A stretch of DNA of 64,000 nucleotides from Micromonospora antibiotica (lineage in GTDB: Bacteria; Actinomycetota; Actinomycetes; Mycobacteriales; Micromonosporaceae): positions 679,198 through 743,197 of the forward strand of contig NZ_JAGFWR010000002.1 in assembly GCF_017599305.1 (NCBI RefSeq). Reading direction: 5' to 3'. Shown here in pieces: positions 9,127 through 18,200 of the stretch. A model generated the notes under the pieces. That model had not been told where the DNA came from, searched no databases, and was given only the letters and a program-made list of their open reading frames with translations. The position numbers and the translations under genes were made by a program. Position 1 is the stretch's first letter, and every line of letters begins with the position of its first letter.

Positions 9127-9144
9127 CGTCACCCGCGGGTGACG
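9127..9144. terminator. perfect 18-bp palindrome just after a methyltransferase stop
   Basis: CGTCACCCG followed directly by CGGGTGACG forms a perfect 18-base inverted repeat beginning four bases after the stop at 9122. It could fold as a GC-rich terminator hairpin without a U-tract, which is common in actinomycetes. It could also be a dimeric repressor site for the next gene at 9272. The position favours a terminator. Confidence 0.45.
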
Positions 9145-9271
9145 GACCAGCGGCAGGCGGACGCCGCGCGGCTCCCGCGGGCCTCCGACCGGGGCCGCCG
9201 GTGTCGGGGGCCGGGACCCGAGCTGTCCGTGCCCGCCGCGCGGCACCCGGCCGGCCGGTTACCGTGGCGAC

Positions 9272-9877
9272 ATGACCAACCCGACCCGGTGGGCGACCGA
9301 GACCGGCCCCGAACACTCGCAGTGGTACATCGACCGGTTCCGGCGGCTCGCCGCCGAGGGTGCCGACCTGGCCGGTGAGGCCCGCCTGGTCGACGCGGTG
9401 GTGGCCCCCCGTTCGCGGATCCTCGACGCCGGCTGCGGCACCGGCCGGGTCGGTGCCGCCCTCGCCGCGCGGGGGCACCGGGTGGTCGGGGTCGACGCCG
9501 ATCCTGCCCTGATCGAGGCGGCCCGCGCCGACCACCCCGGGCCCCGCTGGCTGGTCGCCGACCTCACCGAGTTGGATCTCGCCGGCTCCGGCGAGGGGGA
9601 ACCCTTCGACGCCGCCGTGGTCGCCGGCAACGTGATGGCCTTCGTCGCCGCCGGCACCGAACCGACGGTGCTGACCCGGATCGCCGCCCACCTGCGCCCC
9701 GACGGGGTGGTGCTCGTCGGTTTCGGTCTCGACCGGGGTTACCGGCTCGACCACTTCGACGCCGACGTGGCCGCCGCCGGCCTCCGCCTCGACCAGCGCT
9801 TCGCCACCTGGGACCTGCGCCCCTGGCGGGACGACGCCGACTTCGCGGTCAGCCTGCTGCGCCGCCCGACCGACTGA
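9272..9877 (+). CDS. class I SAM-dependent methyltransferase
   Basis: A 201-residue methyltransferase with motif I ILDAGCGTGRVGAALA (about 50-65), the ribose-binding acidic residue in VVGVDADP, and the post-motif GNVMAFVAAGTE. The C-terminal half reads DGVVLVGFGLDRGYRLDHFD, typical of small ubiE/tehB-like enzymes. The ATG at 9272 begins a sequence with normal actinobacterial codon bias. It lies in the same direction as the preceding methyltransferase, with a palindrome between them, so separate transcripts are likely. The two are paralogous only at the fold level. Substrate unknown. Confidence 0.85.
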   Translation: MTNPTRWATETGPEHSQWYIDRFRRLAAEGADLAGEARLVDAVVAPRSRILDAGCGTGRVGAALAARGHRVVGVDADPALIEAARADHPGPRWLVADLTELDLAGSGEGEPFDAAVVAGNVMAFVAAGTEPTVLTRIAAHLRPDGVVLVGFGLDRGYRLDHFDADVAAAGLRLDQRFATWDLRPWRDDADFAVSLLRRPTD

Positions 9878-9901
9878 ATCGCCCGGGGTGGGCGGAATCG
9901 G

Positions 9902-11287
9902 TCAGGACGGGGCGGCGACCGCCCGGGCGGCGGCCGGGTCGAGGGGGCTGCCGGCGGGGACCAGGCTGACCAGGCCGGCGGGGAGCCGGACCGGGGTGAC
10001 CCCCTGGTAGCCGAGCATCCCGAGCACCTCACCGTCGGCGAGCACGTAGCGGCGGCCCAGGTCGGTGACCACGGAGACCGCACCGCCGTCCGCACCCGGC
10101 GCGGCCACCGACTCGACCACCGCGCCCCGGCCCGGCTCGACCAGCACCTGGTCCACGCGCACCCCGCCCGAGCCGTCGGCGGTGCGGGGGGCGGCCGAGA
10201 GGTCCGGCACGGTCGCGCCGACCCTGATGTCGCGGACCACGCCGTCGACGCCGACCCGGACACAGAGCGCGCCGTCGTCCACGCCGGCCAGGCGCGGCGG
10301 GGCGGGAGGCGGCGCGGTCGGGCCGGCGGGCACCAGATCCGGCAGCTTGGGCAGCGCGGCGAACCGACCCAGGCTGACCGGGGCCGGTTCGTCCTGGCCG
10401 GTGCGGGCCATCAGCAGGGCGGCCTGGAGTTCGGTGATGCCGGCCAGGCCGGCCCGCTCGGCGACCGCGTACTGTCGGCCACCGCCGGAGTTGCGGACCA
10501 GGTAGACGTCCCCGATCGTCGCTCCGGCGACCTCGGCGGAGGGCTCGCCGAGACCGGCCACCGGGGGCGGGGCCAGGTCGACACCCGCCGGCAGGGCGTT
10601 GAGCAACGCCGGGGCGGCCGGAACCGCGCGCTCCCGGGTCGCGGCCAGCGCCGCGAGCACCCGGGCGGTGTCGCGCAGCAGGTACCGGCGGTGGTGCCAG
10701 ATCAGGTGCAGGCCGCCGTCCGGGTGCCGGACCAGGACCGCCTCCTCGGTGAGCCGCCGCCCGCCGGTCGCCTCCCGGCCGATCAGCAGGGCCGACCGGG
10801 AGGTCGCCCGACCCGCCTCCGTCTGCGCCAGCGAACACACCGTCCACGGGGCGGTGGAGAGCCGACCGGGGGCGGGCAGTGAATCCGGCGCATCGGCGAT
10901 GCCCAGTGGCAGGCCGCGCGGCACCCCCTCGATGGACCGACGTGACACCAGCACCGTGCGGGACCGGTCCGCCCCGACGATCAGCAACGCCGACGCGTAG
11001 TTGAGCACCGGGTGCAACCTGCCGTCGCGGTAGACGAACCGGGCCCCGGACTCCTTTTCCACGACCACCGCCCCGGTGTCGCGCCAGGCCGACCCGCCAC
11101 CGGCGAACAGGCCGTAGAGGGCGAAGCCGCCCAGCCCGATCGCCGCGACCAGGACACTGGCCAACCCGGTGCCGGCCAACCGGCGAAACGGCGAACGCGC
11201 CGGGTCGGTCTCCCGCATGACCAGGGCGGCGACGGCCCGCTGCACGGTGAACTGGTAGGAGTGGAGCTGGTCCTGCCGCGACGGCAT
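9902..11287 (-). CDS. eccB: type VII secretion protein EccB (orphan)
   Basis: A 461-residue protein of the EccB family, a core membrane component of ESX/type VII secretion. The N-terminus MPSRQDQLHSYQFTVQRAV is the family signature. One transmembrane helix follows (about 42-62) after a basic segment (RSPFRRLAGTG). The rest is extracytoplasmic and rich in Pro/Ala/Gly, with repeat-like beta segments (RYVLADGEVLGMLGY). The ATG at 11287 has GGAAGGGA upstream. Normally eccB sits with eccC, eccD, mycP and esx genes. None is visible nearby, so this is an isolated paralogue or a cluster remnant. It converges with the preceding methyltransferase. Confidence 0.88.
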   Translation of the reverse strand: MPSRQDQLHSYQFTVQRAVAALVMRETDPARSPFRRLAGTGLASVLVAAIGLGGFALYGLFAGGGSAWRDTGAVVVEKESGARFVYRDGRLHPVLNYASALLIVGADRSRTVLVSRRSIEGVPRGLPLGIADAPDSLPAPGRLSTAPWTVCSLAQTEAGRATSRSALLIGREATGGRRLTEEAVLVRHPDGGLHLIWHHRRYLLRDTARVLAALAATRERAVPAAPALLNALPAGVDLAPPPVAGLGEPSAEVAGATIGDVYLVRNSGGGRQYAVAERAGLAGITELQAALLMARTGQDEPAPVSLGRFAALPKLPDLVPAGPTAPPPAPPRLAGVDDGALCVRVGVDGVVRDIRVGATVPDLSAAPRTADGSGGVRVDQVLVEPGRGAVVESVAAPGADGGAVSVVTDLGRRYVLADGEVLGMLGYQGVTPVRLPAGLVSLVPAGSPLDPAAARAVAAPS

Positions 11288-11481
11288 GGCGTCCCTTCCG
11301 CGAGTCCTCGGCGGACAGGATATGCGCTGTGTCGATGTCCCGTTGACCCTCCGTCGCCGACCGGCGGGGGCCGGGAGCCGGCCGGGGCGGACCCCGTCCG
11401 GCGGGCGTGCGCGAGCCGACACCGGTCCGAACCGGTCGCCCCGGTAGCATCCCGGCACGACGACGGTGGAAGGGTGGCCGG

Positions 11482-12195
11482 GTGGGCGTGCGATTCGAGG
11501 AACTGGCCTGGCGGGAGACCCCGATCGGCGCCATCAGCCTGCGCCGACGGCGCGACCCCGCACTCGACGTCGACGTGTACGAGGTCAAGCTCGACGACGA
11601 GTACCTGATGTCCAGCCTCTTTCCGGTCGCCGAGATCGAACTGGCCCGGCTGGGCCTGGCCCCGCTGGCCGACGAGCCGCTCGACGTGGTCGTCGGCGGC
11701 CTCGGCCTCGGCTACACCGCGCGTACCGCCCTGGAGGACGCCCGGGTGCGCTCGGTGCTGGTGGTGGAGACGGTCGAGGACGTCATCGACTGGCACCGCC
11801 GCCAACTGCTCCCCTTCGCCGCCGGCCTCGCCCCGGACCCGCGGACCCGGTTCGTGCGGGCCGACTTCTTCGCCACCGTCGCCGCCGGCGTCGGCTTCGA
11901 CCCGGACCAGCCCGGCCGCCGCTTCCACGCGGTGCTGCTCGACGTCGACCACTCCCCCCGCAACGTGCTGCACCCCAGCCACGCCGCCTTCTACACCCCT
12001 GACGGCCTCCGCCGGCTGGCCGACCTGCTGCTGCCCGAGGGGGTGTTCGCGCTCTGGTCGGACGACCCGCCGGACGACGCGTTCGGCCGGGTCCTCGCCG
12101 AGGTGTTCCCCACCTGGCAGGCCCACGTCGTCCCGTTCGCCAACCCGCTGACCGGCGGGGAGTCCGCCAACACCGTCTACGTCGCCCGGCGCTGA
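11482..12195 (+). CDS. spermidine synthase-like / SAM-binding protein
   Basis: A 237-residue protein with a Rossmann methyltransferase-like core. The motif DVVVGGLGLGYTARTAL (about 74-90) corresponds to the SAM/dcSAM loop of polyamine synthases, VLVVETVEDVIDWHRR is the strand-2 acidic motif, and LLDVDHSPRN is the strand-4 region. Actinobacteria carry many such spermidine synthase-like proteins of unknown substrate, so polyamine formation should not be assumed. The GTG at 11482 is preceded by GGAAGG eight bases upstream. It diverges from eccB with about 190 bases between them. Confidence 0.75.
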   Translation: MGVRFEELAWRETPIGAISLRRRRDPALDVDVYEVKLDDEYLMSSLFPVAEIELARLGLAPLADEPLDVVVGGLGLGYTARTALEDARVRSVLVVETVEDVIDWHRRQLLPFAAGLAPDPRTRFVRADFFATVAAGVGFDPDQPGRRFHAVLLDVDHSPRNVLHPSHAAFYTPDGLRRLADLLLPEGVFALWSDDPPDDAFGRVLAEVFPTWQAHVVPFANPLTGGESANTVYVARR

Positions 12196-12399
12196 GCCTG
12201 CGGCGACCCGCCCGACGCCCGTCCCACCGCTGCGGCCGGCCCAGGGGCACCGGTCGGCTCGGGCCCGGTCCGGCACCGGCCACGCCGGCCCACCGGGAGG
12301 TGGCGCACCGCCCACGGGGCACGCGACGCGACGCCGTCGAGGCGTACGGCGGCGGCAAACGGGAATGCCGCCCGGTCAGTGCTGTCAGAGGAGGTGGAC

Positions 12400-12579
12400 A
12401 TGCGGGCCATGCTCTTCGTCGTCGGTGTCGTCGGCGGCGCGCTCATCCTGCTCGGGCTGCTCCTGGAGGCGGTCCGCTGGCTGGCGATCATCGGTCTCGT
12501 CGCGCTGCTGGTGGTGATCGTGCTGGCGTTCCTGCGGGGACGGCAGGCGGTGCACCGGCATTCCGCAGGCCGCCGCTAG
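12400..12579 (+). CDS. small two-helix membrane protein
   Basis: A 59-residue protein consisting of two hydrophobic segments: MLFVVGVVGGALILLGLLL and WLAIIGLVALLVVIVLAFL. A basic C-terminal tail follows (RGRQAVHRHSAGRR). The ATG at 12400 follows a near-perfect RBS, GAGGAGG. Short hydrophobic proteins of this kind are frequent in actinobacteria; none of the known families is recognisable. It is monocistronic with a strong terminator 21 bases after the stop. The positive-inside pattern puts the tail in the cytoplasm. Confidence 0.65.
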   Translation: MRAMLFVVGVVGGALILLGLLLEAVRWLAIIGLVALLVVIVLAFLRGRQAVHRHSAGRR

Positions 12580-12600
12580 CCGACGCCGGTAACCACGCAC

Positions 12601-12631
12601 GGACCCGGGCCCGCCGTGTGGGCCCGGGTCC
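12601..12631 (+). terminator. strong intrinsic-type hairpin
   Basis: A perfect 12-bp stem (GGACCCGGGCCC at 12601-12612 and its complement at 12620-12631) encloses a 7-base loop. It starts 21 bases after the stop of the small membrane protein gene. No T-tract follows, as is common in high-GC genomes. It may also serve the converging SMR transporter gene. Confidence 0.7.
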
Positions 12632-12772
12632 CGCCGCCTCCCCGGTGGCGTCGCACCGGCCGCCGCTCCCACCGGGCGGCACCGGGAGGTGCCGACCCGG
12701 GCGATCCGGTGCCGACCCGCACGCACCCCGCCAGCGGCCCCCGGCTGCGGGCCGGAGGGCGAGGCGGCCGGC

Positions 12773-13093
12773 TCAGTGCGCCCCGCCGAGGTTGAGTACC
12801 ACCACTCCCCCGATGATCAGGCCCACCCCGATCACCTTCGACGCGCTCAACGGCTCGCCGAGGAAGGCCGCGCCGATCGCGACGATCGCCGCGGTACCCA
12901 GCCCCGACCACATCGCGTACGCCACCCCGACCGGGATGTCCCGGACGGCCAGCGCGAGCATCCCGAAGGCCAGCAGGTAGGCGACGGCCAGCCCGACCGT
13001 GGGCCAGAGCCGGGTGAACCCCTGCGTCGCCTTGAGCAGGCTGGTGCCGCCCACCTCGGCGCTGATCGCGATCAGCAGGAACACGTAGGCCAT
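12773..13093 (-). CDS. SMR-family multidrug efflux protein (EmrE/Qac-like)
   Basis: A 106-residue small multidrug resistance transporter with four membrane helices. The essential membrane-embedded glutamate is Glu13 in LLIAISAEVGGTSLLK. Helix 3 has the substrate-loop signature GVAYAMWSGLGTA, which is closer to the Qac/EmrE group than to SugE (guanidinium exporters). It should act as an antiparallel dimer exchanging protons for cationic drugs. The ATG at 13093 has GGAGGGAG just upstream. It stands alone on the minus strand and diverges from the HAF-type gene. SMR proteins sometimes occur in heteromeric pairs, but no partner is present. Confidence 0.9.
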   Translation of the reverse strand: MAYVFLLIAISAEVGGTSLLKATQGFTRLWPTVGLAVAYLLAFGMLALAVRDIPVGVAYAMWSGLGTAAIVAIGAAFLGEPLSASKVIGVGLIIGGVVVLNLGGAH

Positions 13094-13370
13094 CTCACTC
13101 CCTCCGCCGCGTACCCCCATGATCGCGCACCGCCCCGGACGGCCCGGCGGGGTCCGACGCGGGACGGCCCGGCGGGGCCGGTCGCGTATCGGACACCGCG
13201 TAACCCGGCCCCGACCCCGACCGTCATACAGGCAGCACCGTCGTCCGGTCCGCCCGGCCGACACACCGGGGCGGGCCGGTACGCCGGACCCACCCGCGCC
13301 GGTCGCGCCGGGTCCGGCCGACGTGGCGGGCCGGGCGGATGCCGGGACCACCACGTCCGAAGGAGCCACC

Positions 13371-14387
13371 ATGATCGGTCAACGAGTATTCGCCGGGGCT
13401 GCGGTCGGCCTGCTCACCGCGGCACTGGGCCTGCCCGGGACGGCGGCGGCCGACCCACGCCGGGACAGCCTGCGGTACTGCGCGCTGCATCCGCTTCCGC
13501 TGCCGGCGGGGGTGACGCACGGCGAGGCCCAGGCGGTGGACCCGACGGGCCGGTTCGTCGCCGGCATCGGCACCCGGATCACCGACGGGGTGTGGGAGCA
13601 GGTCCTGCTGCTCTGGCAGGGCAACCGGGTCACCGCCGTGGACACCCCGCTGGCCGGAGAGGTCACCGGGATCAACCCGGCCGGCGTGGTGATCGGCAAC
13701 GGGTCCATGTCCGCGACGTACCGCCCCTGGCGTTACCAGGACGGCCTGCTCACCGAACTACCCGTCCCGGGGACCGTCTCGAACGTCTGGGCCGAGGGGA
13801 TCAACGCACGCGGCGACATCGTGGGACACGGCTCGGTGGAGGCCACCGAGACCCAGCTCCCGCTGCGGTGGCCGGCTGACCGGCCGGATGCGGTCGAGAC
13901 GGTCGGGCCGCTGACCGACGGGATCGCCAACGCGGTCCTGGACGACGGCAGCGTCGTCGGCACCTCGGTCGGGCCGTCCGGACCGCCGAGCTACGCGGGC
14001 TGGGTACGTCGCCCCGACGGCGGCATCCGCTGGCTCAGCGTGCCCGGCAAACCCCGCGCCTGGGCGAGCGCGGGCCGGGGTGACTGGGCCGCCGGTGGGG
14101 TGGACGACACCCCGGAGGAGGGCGACGGGACCCCTCAGCGCTGGAACCTGCGCACCGGGGCGGCGACGCCGGTCCATCCGGCGGTGGGGTGGCGGATCTA
14201 CGGCGTGACGGCCAGCGGTGTGGTGCTCGGCGAGTCGGCGGTGGGGCACGGTGACCGGGTGACGCCGCTGCCCGGGGTGACCAACAAGATCCGCTTCGTC
14301 CGGGCGGGCGCGATCGCGGACAACGGCATGGTGGTCGGCTGGACCGTGGGTGACCGGCTCACCCCGGTGCGCTGGACCGGCTGCTGA
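13371..14387 (+). CDS. secreted HAF-repeat-like protein
   Basis: A 338-residue exported protein. The N-terminus (MIGQRVFAGAAVGLLTAALG) is a signal peptide with a probable cleavage after TAAA before DPRRD. The mature part is made of repeated beta units with patterns such as GEVTGINPAGVVIGNG, AEGINARGDIVGHG and GAIADNGMVVGW. These resemble HAF-type extracellular repeats (G-x-N-x-x-G-x-V-V-G). It lacks recognisable catalytic residues. The ATG at 13371 has AAGGAG six bases upstream. It converges with the desaturase gene. The function is unknown; a structural or adhesive extracellular role is only a guess. Confidence 0.72.
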   Translation: MIGQRVFAGAAVGLLTAALGLPGTAAADPRRDSLRYCALHPLPLPAGVTHGEAQAVDPTGRFVAGIGTRITDGVWEQVLLLWQGNRVTAVDTPLAGEVTGINPAGVVIGNGSMSATYRPWRYQDGLLTELPVPGTVSNVWAEGINARGDIVGHGSVEATETQLPLRWPADRPDAVETVGPLTDGIANAVLDDGSVVGTSVGPSGPPSYAGWVRRPDGGIRWLSVPGKPRAWASAGRGDWAAGGVDDTPEEGDGTPQRWNLRTGAATPVHPAVGWRIYGVTASGVVLGESAVGHGDRVTPLPGVTNKIRFVRAGAIADNGMVVGWTVGDRLTPVRWTGC

Positions 14388-14416
14388 CGGGCCACGCGGC
14401 GGGCCCGGCCGCGGGG

Positions 14417-15562
14417 TCAGACGCCGGAGGTGGCGAGGGCGCGGGCCGGGCGCTCGTCGGTGGTCGGCCGGGCCGCCCCACGGTTGGGCAGGGACAGCCG
14501 GATGACCTTCCACCAGGCGGAGGCGACCTGCTTGGGCAGCGGGCCGGTGGTGTAGGACAGCCCGTACCTGTCGAACAGTGCCCGCACCTGCGGGGCGATC
14601 TCCTGGTAGCGCTTGCTGGGCAGGTCGGGGAAGAGGTGGTGCTCGATCTGGAAGGACAGGTTGCCGGTCATGACGTGCATCAGCCGGCTGCCGCTGATGT
14701 TGGCCGAGCCGAGCATCTGCCGCAGGTACCACTCACCCCGGGTCTCCCCCTCGATCGAGGTCTTGGAGAACGTCTCCACCCCGTTGGGGAAGTGCCCGCA
14801 CATGATCACGGAGTGGCTCCACAGGTTGCGGATCAGGTTCGCGGTGAAGGTGGCGGCCAGGGTGCTGAGGAAGGACGGGCCGGACAGCAGCGGGTGGATG
14901 ACGTAGTCCTTGAGCACCTGGCGGCGGATCTTGCGGCCGACCCCGCGCAGCCGGGCCCGGAACTCGGGGGTCTTGTGCCGGCCCTTGCGCAGGTTGCGGC
15001 CCAGCTCCAGGTCGTACGCGGCGATGCCGTACTCGAAGAAGCAGGCGTTGAGGAAGTTCCACAGCGGCTGGCCGAGGTGCATCGGGTACCACTTCTGGTC
15101 CTCGTCGACCCGCATGATGCCGTACCCGAGGTCGTTGTCCTTGCCCAGCACGTTGGTGTACGTGTGGTGCAGCTGGTTGTGCGAGTGCTTCCACTGCTCG
15201 GCCGGGGAGACGTGGTCCCACTCCCAGGTGGTGGAGTGGATCTTCGGGTCGCGCATGAAGTCGTACTGGCCGTGCAGGATGTTGTGGCCGATCTCCATGT
15301 TCTCCAGGATCTTGGCCACCGCCAGGCCGGCGGTGCCGACCACCCAGGCCGGCGGGAAGAGCGAGAAGAGCAGCACCGCGCGGCTGCTCATCTCCAGCGT
15401 CCGCTGCGTCTTGATCACCTTGCGGATGTAAGCGGCGTCGCTCTCGCCGCGCTCGGCGAGCACCCGGTCCCGGATGGCGTCGAGCTCCTTGCCGAGGATC
15501 TCGATGTCCTCGGCACTCAGGTGGGCGATCGGGTTGACGGGCTTGTGCTGGATGACGGTCAC
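14417..15562 (-). CDS. membrane fatty acid desaturase (DesA3-like)
   Basis: A 381-residue integral membrane acyl desaturase. The three histidine boxes that bind the di-iron site are visible: GHNILHGQY (about 100), HSHNQLHHTY (about 132) and FQIEHHLFP (about 310). Hydrophobic stretches lie between them (VLLFSLFPPAWVVGTAGLAV). It should insert a double bond into membrane acyl chains using electrons from the reductase encoded just upstream. GTG at 15562 follows AGGAGG and lies 14 bases after the stop of that reductase gene, so the two form an operon. Upstream in-frame residues overlap the reductase in another frame and were discarded. Confidence 0.92.
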   Translation of the reverse strand: MTVIQHKPVNPIAHLSAEDIEILGKELDAIRDRVLAERGESDAAYIRKVIKTQRTLEMSSRAVLLFSLFPPAWVVGTAGLAVAKILENMEIGHNILHGQYDFMRDPKIHSTTWEWDHVSPAEQWKHSHNQLHHTYTNVLGKDNDLGYGIMRVDEDQKWYPMHLGQPLWNFLNACFFEYGIAAYDLELGRNLRKGRHKTPEFRARLRGVGRKIRRQVLKDYVIHPLLSGPSFLSTLAATFTANLIRNLWSHSVIMCGHFPNGVETFSKTSIEGETRGEWYLRQMLGSANISGSRLMHVMTGNLSFQIEHHLFPDLPSKRYQEIAPQVRALFDRYGLSYTTGPLPKQVASAWWKVIRLSLPNRGAARPTTDERPARALATSGV

Positions 15563-15576
15563 GTCCGGCCTCCTGG

Positions 15577-16668
15577 TCAGAGATCGATGTCGCAGGTACC
15601 GGCCGCCGCCGACACGCAGGTCTGAATGAGCACACCGTCGCCGGGCAGCGCGGTGGTGAGGGTCCCGTCGCGCAGGTCGCGCACCGCGCCCTGGCGCAGC
15701 GGCAGCACGCAGCCGTAGCAGATGCCCATCCGGCAACCGGACGGCATCAGCGCCCCGGCGGCCTCACCGGCGTCGAGGATGGGGGTGCCGCCGTCGGCGG
15801 CGACGGTGAGGCCGGCCCGGGTGAAGGTGACGGTGCCACCCTCACCGGGGGCGATGACCGTCGGCCGGAACCGCTCGGTGTGCAGCCGGTCGGCGACGCC
15901 GGCCGCCGCCCAGTGCTCCTGCACCGCGTCGAGCATCCCGACCGGGCCGCACGCCCAGGTCTGCCGGTCGAGGTGGTCGGGCACCAGGTCGGCCAGCTCG
16001 TCGACGCCGAGCAGGCCGTCCCGGTCGGTGTGCCGCTCGACCAGCCGGATGCCGCCCTGGGCGGCCAGCGCACGCAGTTGCCCGCCGAACACCACGTCGT
16101 CCGGGGTCGGCGCGGAGTGCACCACGACCACGTCGGCCCGGCTGGGCACGCCGGAGCGCAGCATGCCCATCACCGGGGTGATGCCGCTGCCGGCGGTGAG
16201 GAAGAGCACCCGGGCCGGGACCGGGTCGGGCAGGACGAAGTCGCCCGTCGCCTGGTCGAGCTGGACGATGGTGCCCACCCGCGTCCGGTGGACCAGGTGG
16301 TTGCTGACCCGGCCGTCGGGGATGGCCTTGACGGTGACGCTGATCAGGCCGTCGGGACGGTCCGGGGCGGAGGTCACCGAGTAGGCCCGCCACTGTCGCA
16401 CCCCGTCGACGTCGACGCCGAGGCGGACGTACTGGCCGGGGAGGTGGCCACGCCAGTCGCGGCCGGGTTGGATGGTGAGGGTCGCCGCGTCCCGGGTCTC
16501 CCGGTCGACGGCGACGATCCGCCCGCGCAGGGCGGCCCCGGCGCGCAGCGGCGCGACCAGGTCGAGGTAGTCCGCCGGCAGCAGCGGGGTGGTGACCGTC
16601 TCGGCCAACCGCAGGAGCCGGTCCCGGACGGACGTCTTCGCCGGGGGATGCGGGACGGTGGTGGTCAT
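15577..16668 (-). CDS. ferredoxin-NAD(P)H reductase with C-terminal [2Fe-2S] domain
   Basis: A 363-residue electron-transfer protein. The FAD-binding barrel shows WRAYSVTSAP (R-x-Y-S), and the NAD(P)-binding lobe has LTAGSGITPVMGML and WACGPVGMLDAV. The C-terminal plant-type ferredoxin domain holds cysteines in GCRMGICYGCVLPL and a fourth in IQTCVS. This matches partners of acyl desaturases such as mycobacterial Rv3230c with DesA3. It should pass electrons from NADPH through FAD and the cluster to the desaturase downstream. ATG at 16668 was chosen; a start at 16695 would add nine residues without an RBS. It is divergent from the PucR-type regulator, which likely controls it. Confidence 0.92.
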   Translation of the reverse strand: MTTTVPHPPAKTSVRDRLLRLAETVTTPLLPADYLDLVAPLRAGAALRGRIVAVDRETRDAATLTIQPGRDWRGHLPGQYVRLGVDVDGVRQWRAYSVTSAPDRPDGLISVTVKAIPDGRVSNHLVHRTRVGTIVQLDQATGDFVLPDPVPARVLFLTAGSGITPVMGMLRSGVPSRADVVVVHSAPTPDDVVFGGQLRALAAQGGIRLVERHTDRDGLLGVDELADLVPDHLDRQTWACGPVGMLDAVQEHWAAAGVADRLHTERFRPTVIAPGEGGTVTFTRAGLTVAADGGTPILDAGEAAGALMPSGCRMGICYGCVLPLRQGAVRDLRDGTLTTALPGDGVLIQTCVSAAAGTCDIDL

Positions 16669-16751
16669 GACCCCAGAGTCCTCGCTATTCCGCATAACAT
16701 CTTGACCAAGGAAGGTGAATCCGATGCGGTAACTTGTGCGGAGGGAACAAC

Positions 16752-18038
16752 ATGCCGGAATCAGGGGCAGCCGGTCAGCTCGGCGGTCGACTGGAGCTCG
16801 ACGCCCAGGTGGCCGAGCGGTTACGCGGCCGGCTGCCGATGGTCGCCGCGCACACCGTCACCACCATCACCGCCGAGGTGACCGCCTACTCCGGCACCCT
16901 CACCGGCCAGATGCGCGAGAAGATCGAAAACGCGGTACGGGTGGCGTTGGGCACCTTCCTCCAGCTCATCGAGCGGGCCGGGGCGGCCGACCCGAGCACC
17001 CCCCTGAGCCGGGCGCTGGAGGCCGCGTACGCGCTGGGCGCCGGGGAGGCGCGGGCCGGCCGGAGCATGGACGCGCTGCTGGCCGCGTACCGGGTGGGGG
17101 CCCGGGTGGCCTGGCGGGAGGTCTCCACCACCACCGTGCGCAGCGGGTTGTCCGCCGAGACGGTCGCCGAGTTCGCCGAGCTGATGTTCGCCTACATCGA
17201 CGAACTCTCCGCCGCCAGTGTCGCCGGCCACTCCGACGAGTTGGCCAACGTCGGCCGGGCCCGGCGGCGCGACCTGGACCGGCTCACCCAGCACCTGCTC
17301 GCCGGTGATCCGGAGGAGGTACTACGGCGCAGCGCCGAACGGGCCGAATGGTCCCCGCCGCAGACCCTGACCGTGGTGGTGCTGCCCCGCAGCAGCCTGC
17401 GCGGGGTGCTCGCGGTGCTGCCCCCGCACACCCTGGAGAGCGGCGAGGACCTGCCCGGGGCGCAGTGGGCCGAGGAGGAGACGCTGCTGCTCGTACCCGA
17501 CATGCACGGCAGCCGGCGTCGGCAGCTCGGCACGGTGCTGCACGGGCACCGCGCGGTGCTCGGGCCGGCCCGCCCCTGGGTCGCGGTCGCCCGGTCGTAC
17601 CAGCGGGTGTTGAAGGCGCTCATGCTCGGTGTGCCGCGACCGGCGGACGGCACCGCGCTGGACACCGAGCAGCACCTCGCCCGGTTGGTGCTGCACACCG
17701 ACCCGGAGGCGCTGGCCGACCTGCGCGCCCAGGTGCTCGCGCCGTTGGCCGACCTCTCCCCGGCGACCGCCGCGCGGCTGGCCGAGACGATGCGCTCCTG
17801 GCTGCTGCACCAGGGCCGCCGCGACGACGTCGCCGCCGACCTGTTCGTGCACCCGCAGACGGTCCGCTACCGGATGGGTCGGCTGCGCGAGCTGTACGGC
17901 GACCGGCTGCACGAGCCCGGCACGGTGCTCGACCTGACGGTGGCGCTGGCGTTCCCCCCCGCCGAGGGCGACGGCGGGCCCGCCGAGCACCCACCGGCCA
18001 CCGCGCCTACGCCTTCGTCCGAGGCCCGGCGGCCGTGA
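16752..18038 (+). CDS. PucR/CdaR-family transcriptional regulator
   Basis: A 428-residue regulator. The N-terminal two thirds are helical sensor-like sequence (VREVSTTTVRSG, GRSMDALLAAYRVGARVAWRE). The C-terminus carries the PucR-type helix-turn-helix: DDVAADLFVHPQTVRYRMGRLREL (about 365-390). It is transcribed away from the ferredoxin reductase-desaturase operon with 83 bases between starts. This conserved actinobacterial arrangement implies control of desaturation and autoregulation. The AT-richer spacer must hold both promoters, though I cannot assign boxes with confidence. ATG at 16752 has GAGGGA upstream. Confidence 0.85.
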   Translation: MPESGAAGQLGGRLELDAQVAERLRGRLPMVAAHTVTTITAEVTAYSGTLTGQMREKIENAVRVALGTFLQLIERAGAADPSTPLSRALEAAYALGAGEARAGRSMDALLAAYRVGARVAWREVSTTTVRSGLSAETVAEFAELMFAYIDELSAASVAGHSDELANVGRARRRDLDRLTQHLLAGDPEEVLRRSAERAEWSPPQTLTVVVLPRSSLRGVLAVLPPHTLESGEDLPGAQWAEEETLLLVPDMHGSRRRQLGTVLHGHRAVLGPARPWVAVARSYQRVLKALMLGVPRPADGTALDTEQHLARLVLHTDPEALADLRAQVLAPLADLSPATAARLAETMRSWLLHQGRRDDVAADLFVHPQTVRYRMGRLRELYGDRLHEPGTVLDLTVALAFPPAEGDGGPAEHPPATAPTPSSEARRP

Positions 18039-18200
18039 GGCGGGACGCCGCGACCGCGCTCCACGAGGGACCGTCCGGCGTCCCACCACCTCGGTCACCG
18101 GGACCGGCCGCAGTGGACGGTCGGGGTGACTGTGTCGACAGGACGACAGGAACGCGTCCGGCGGCTGACAGCGCGCGAGGACGTGGGCCATGATGGCGGC

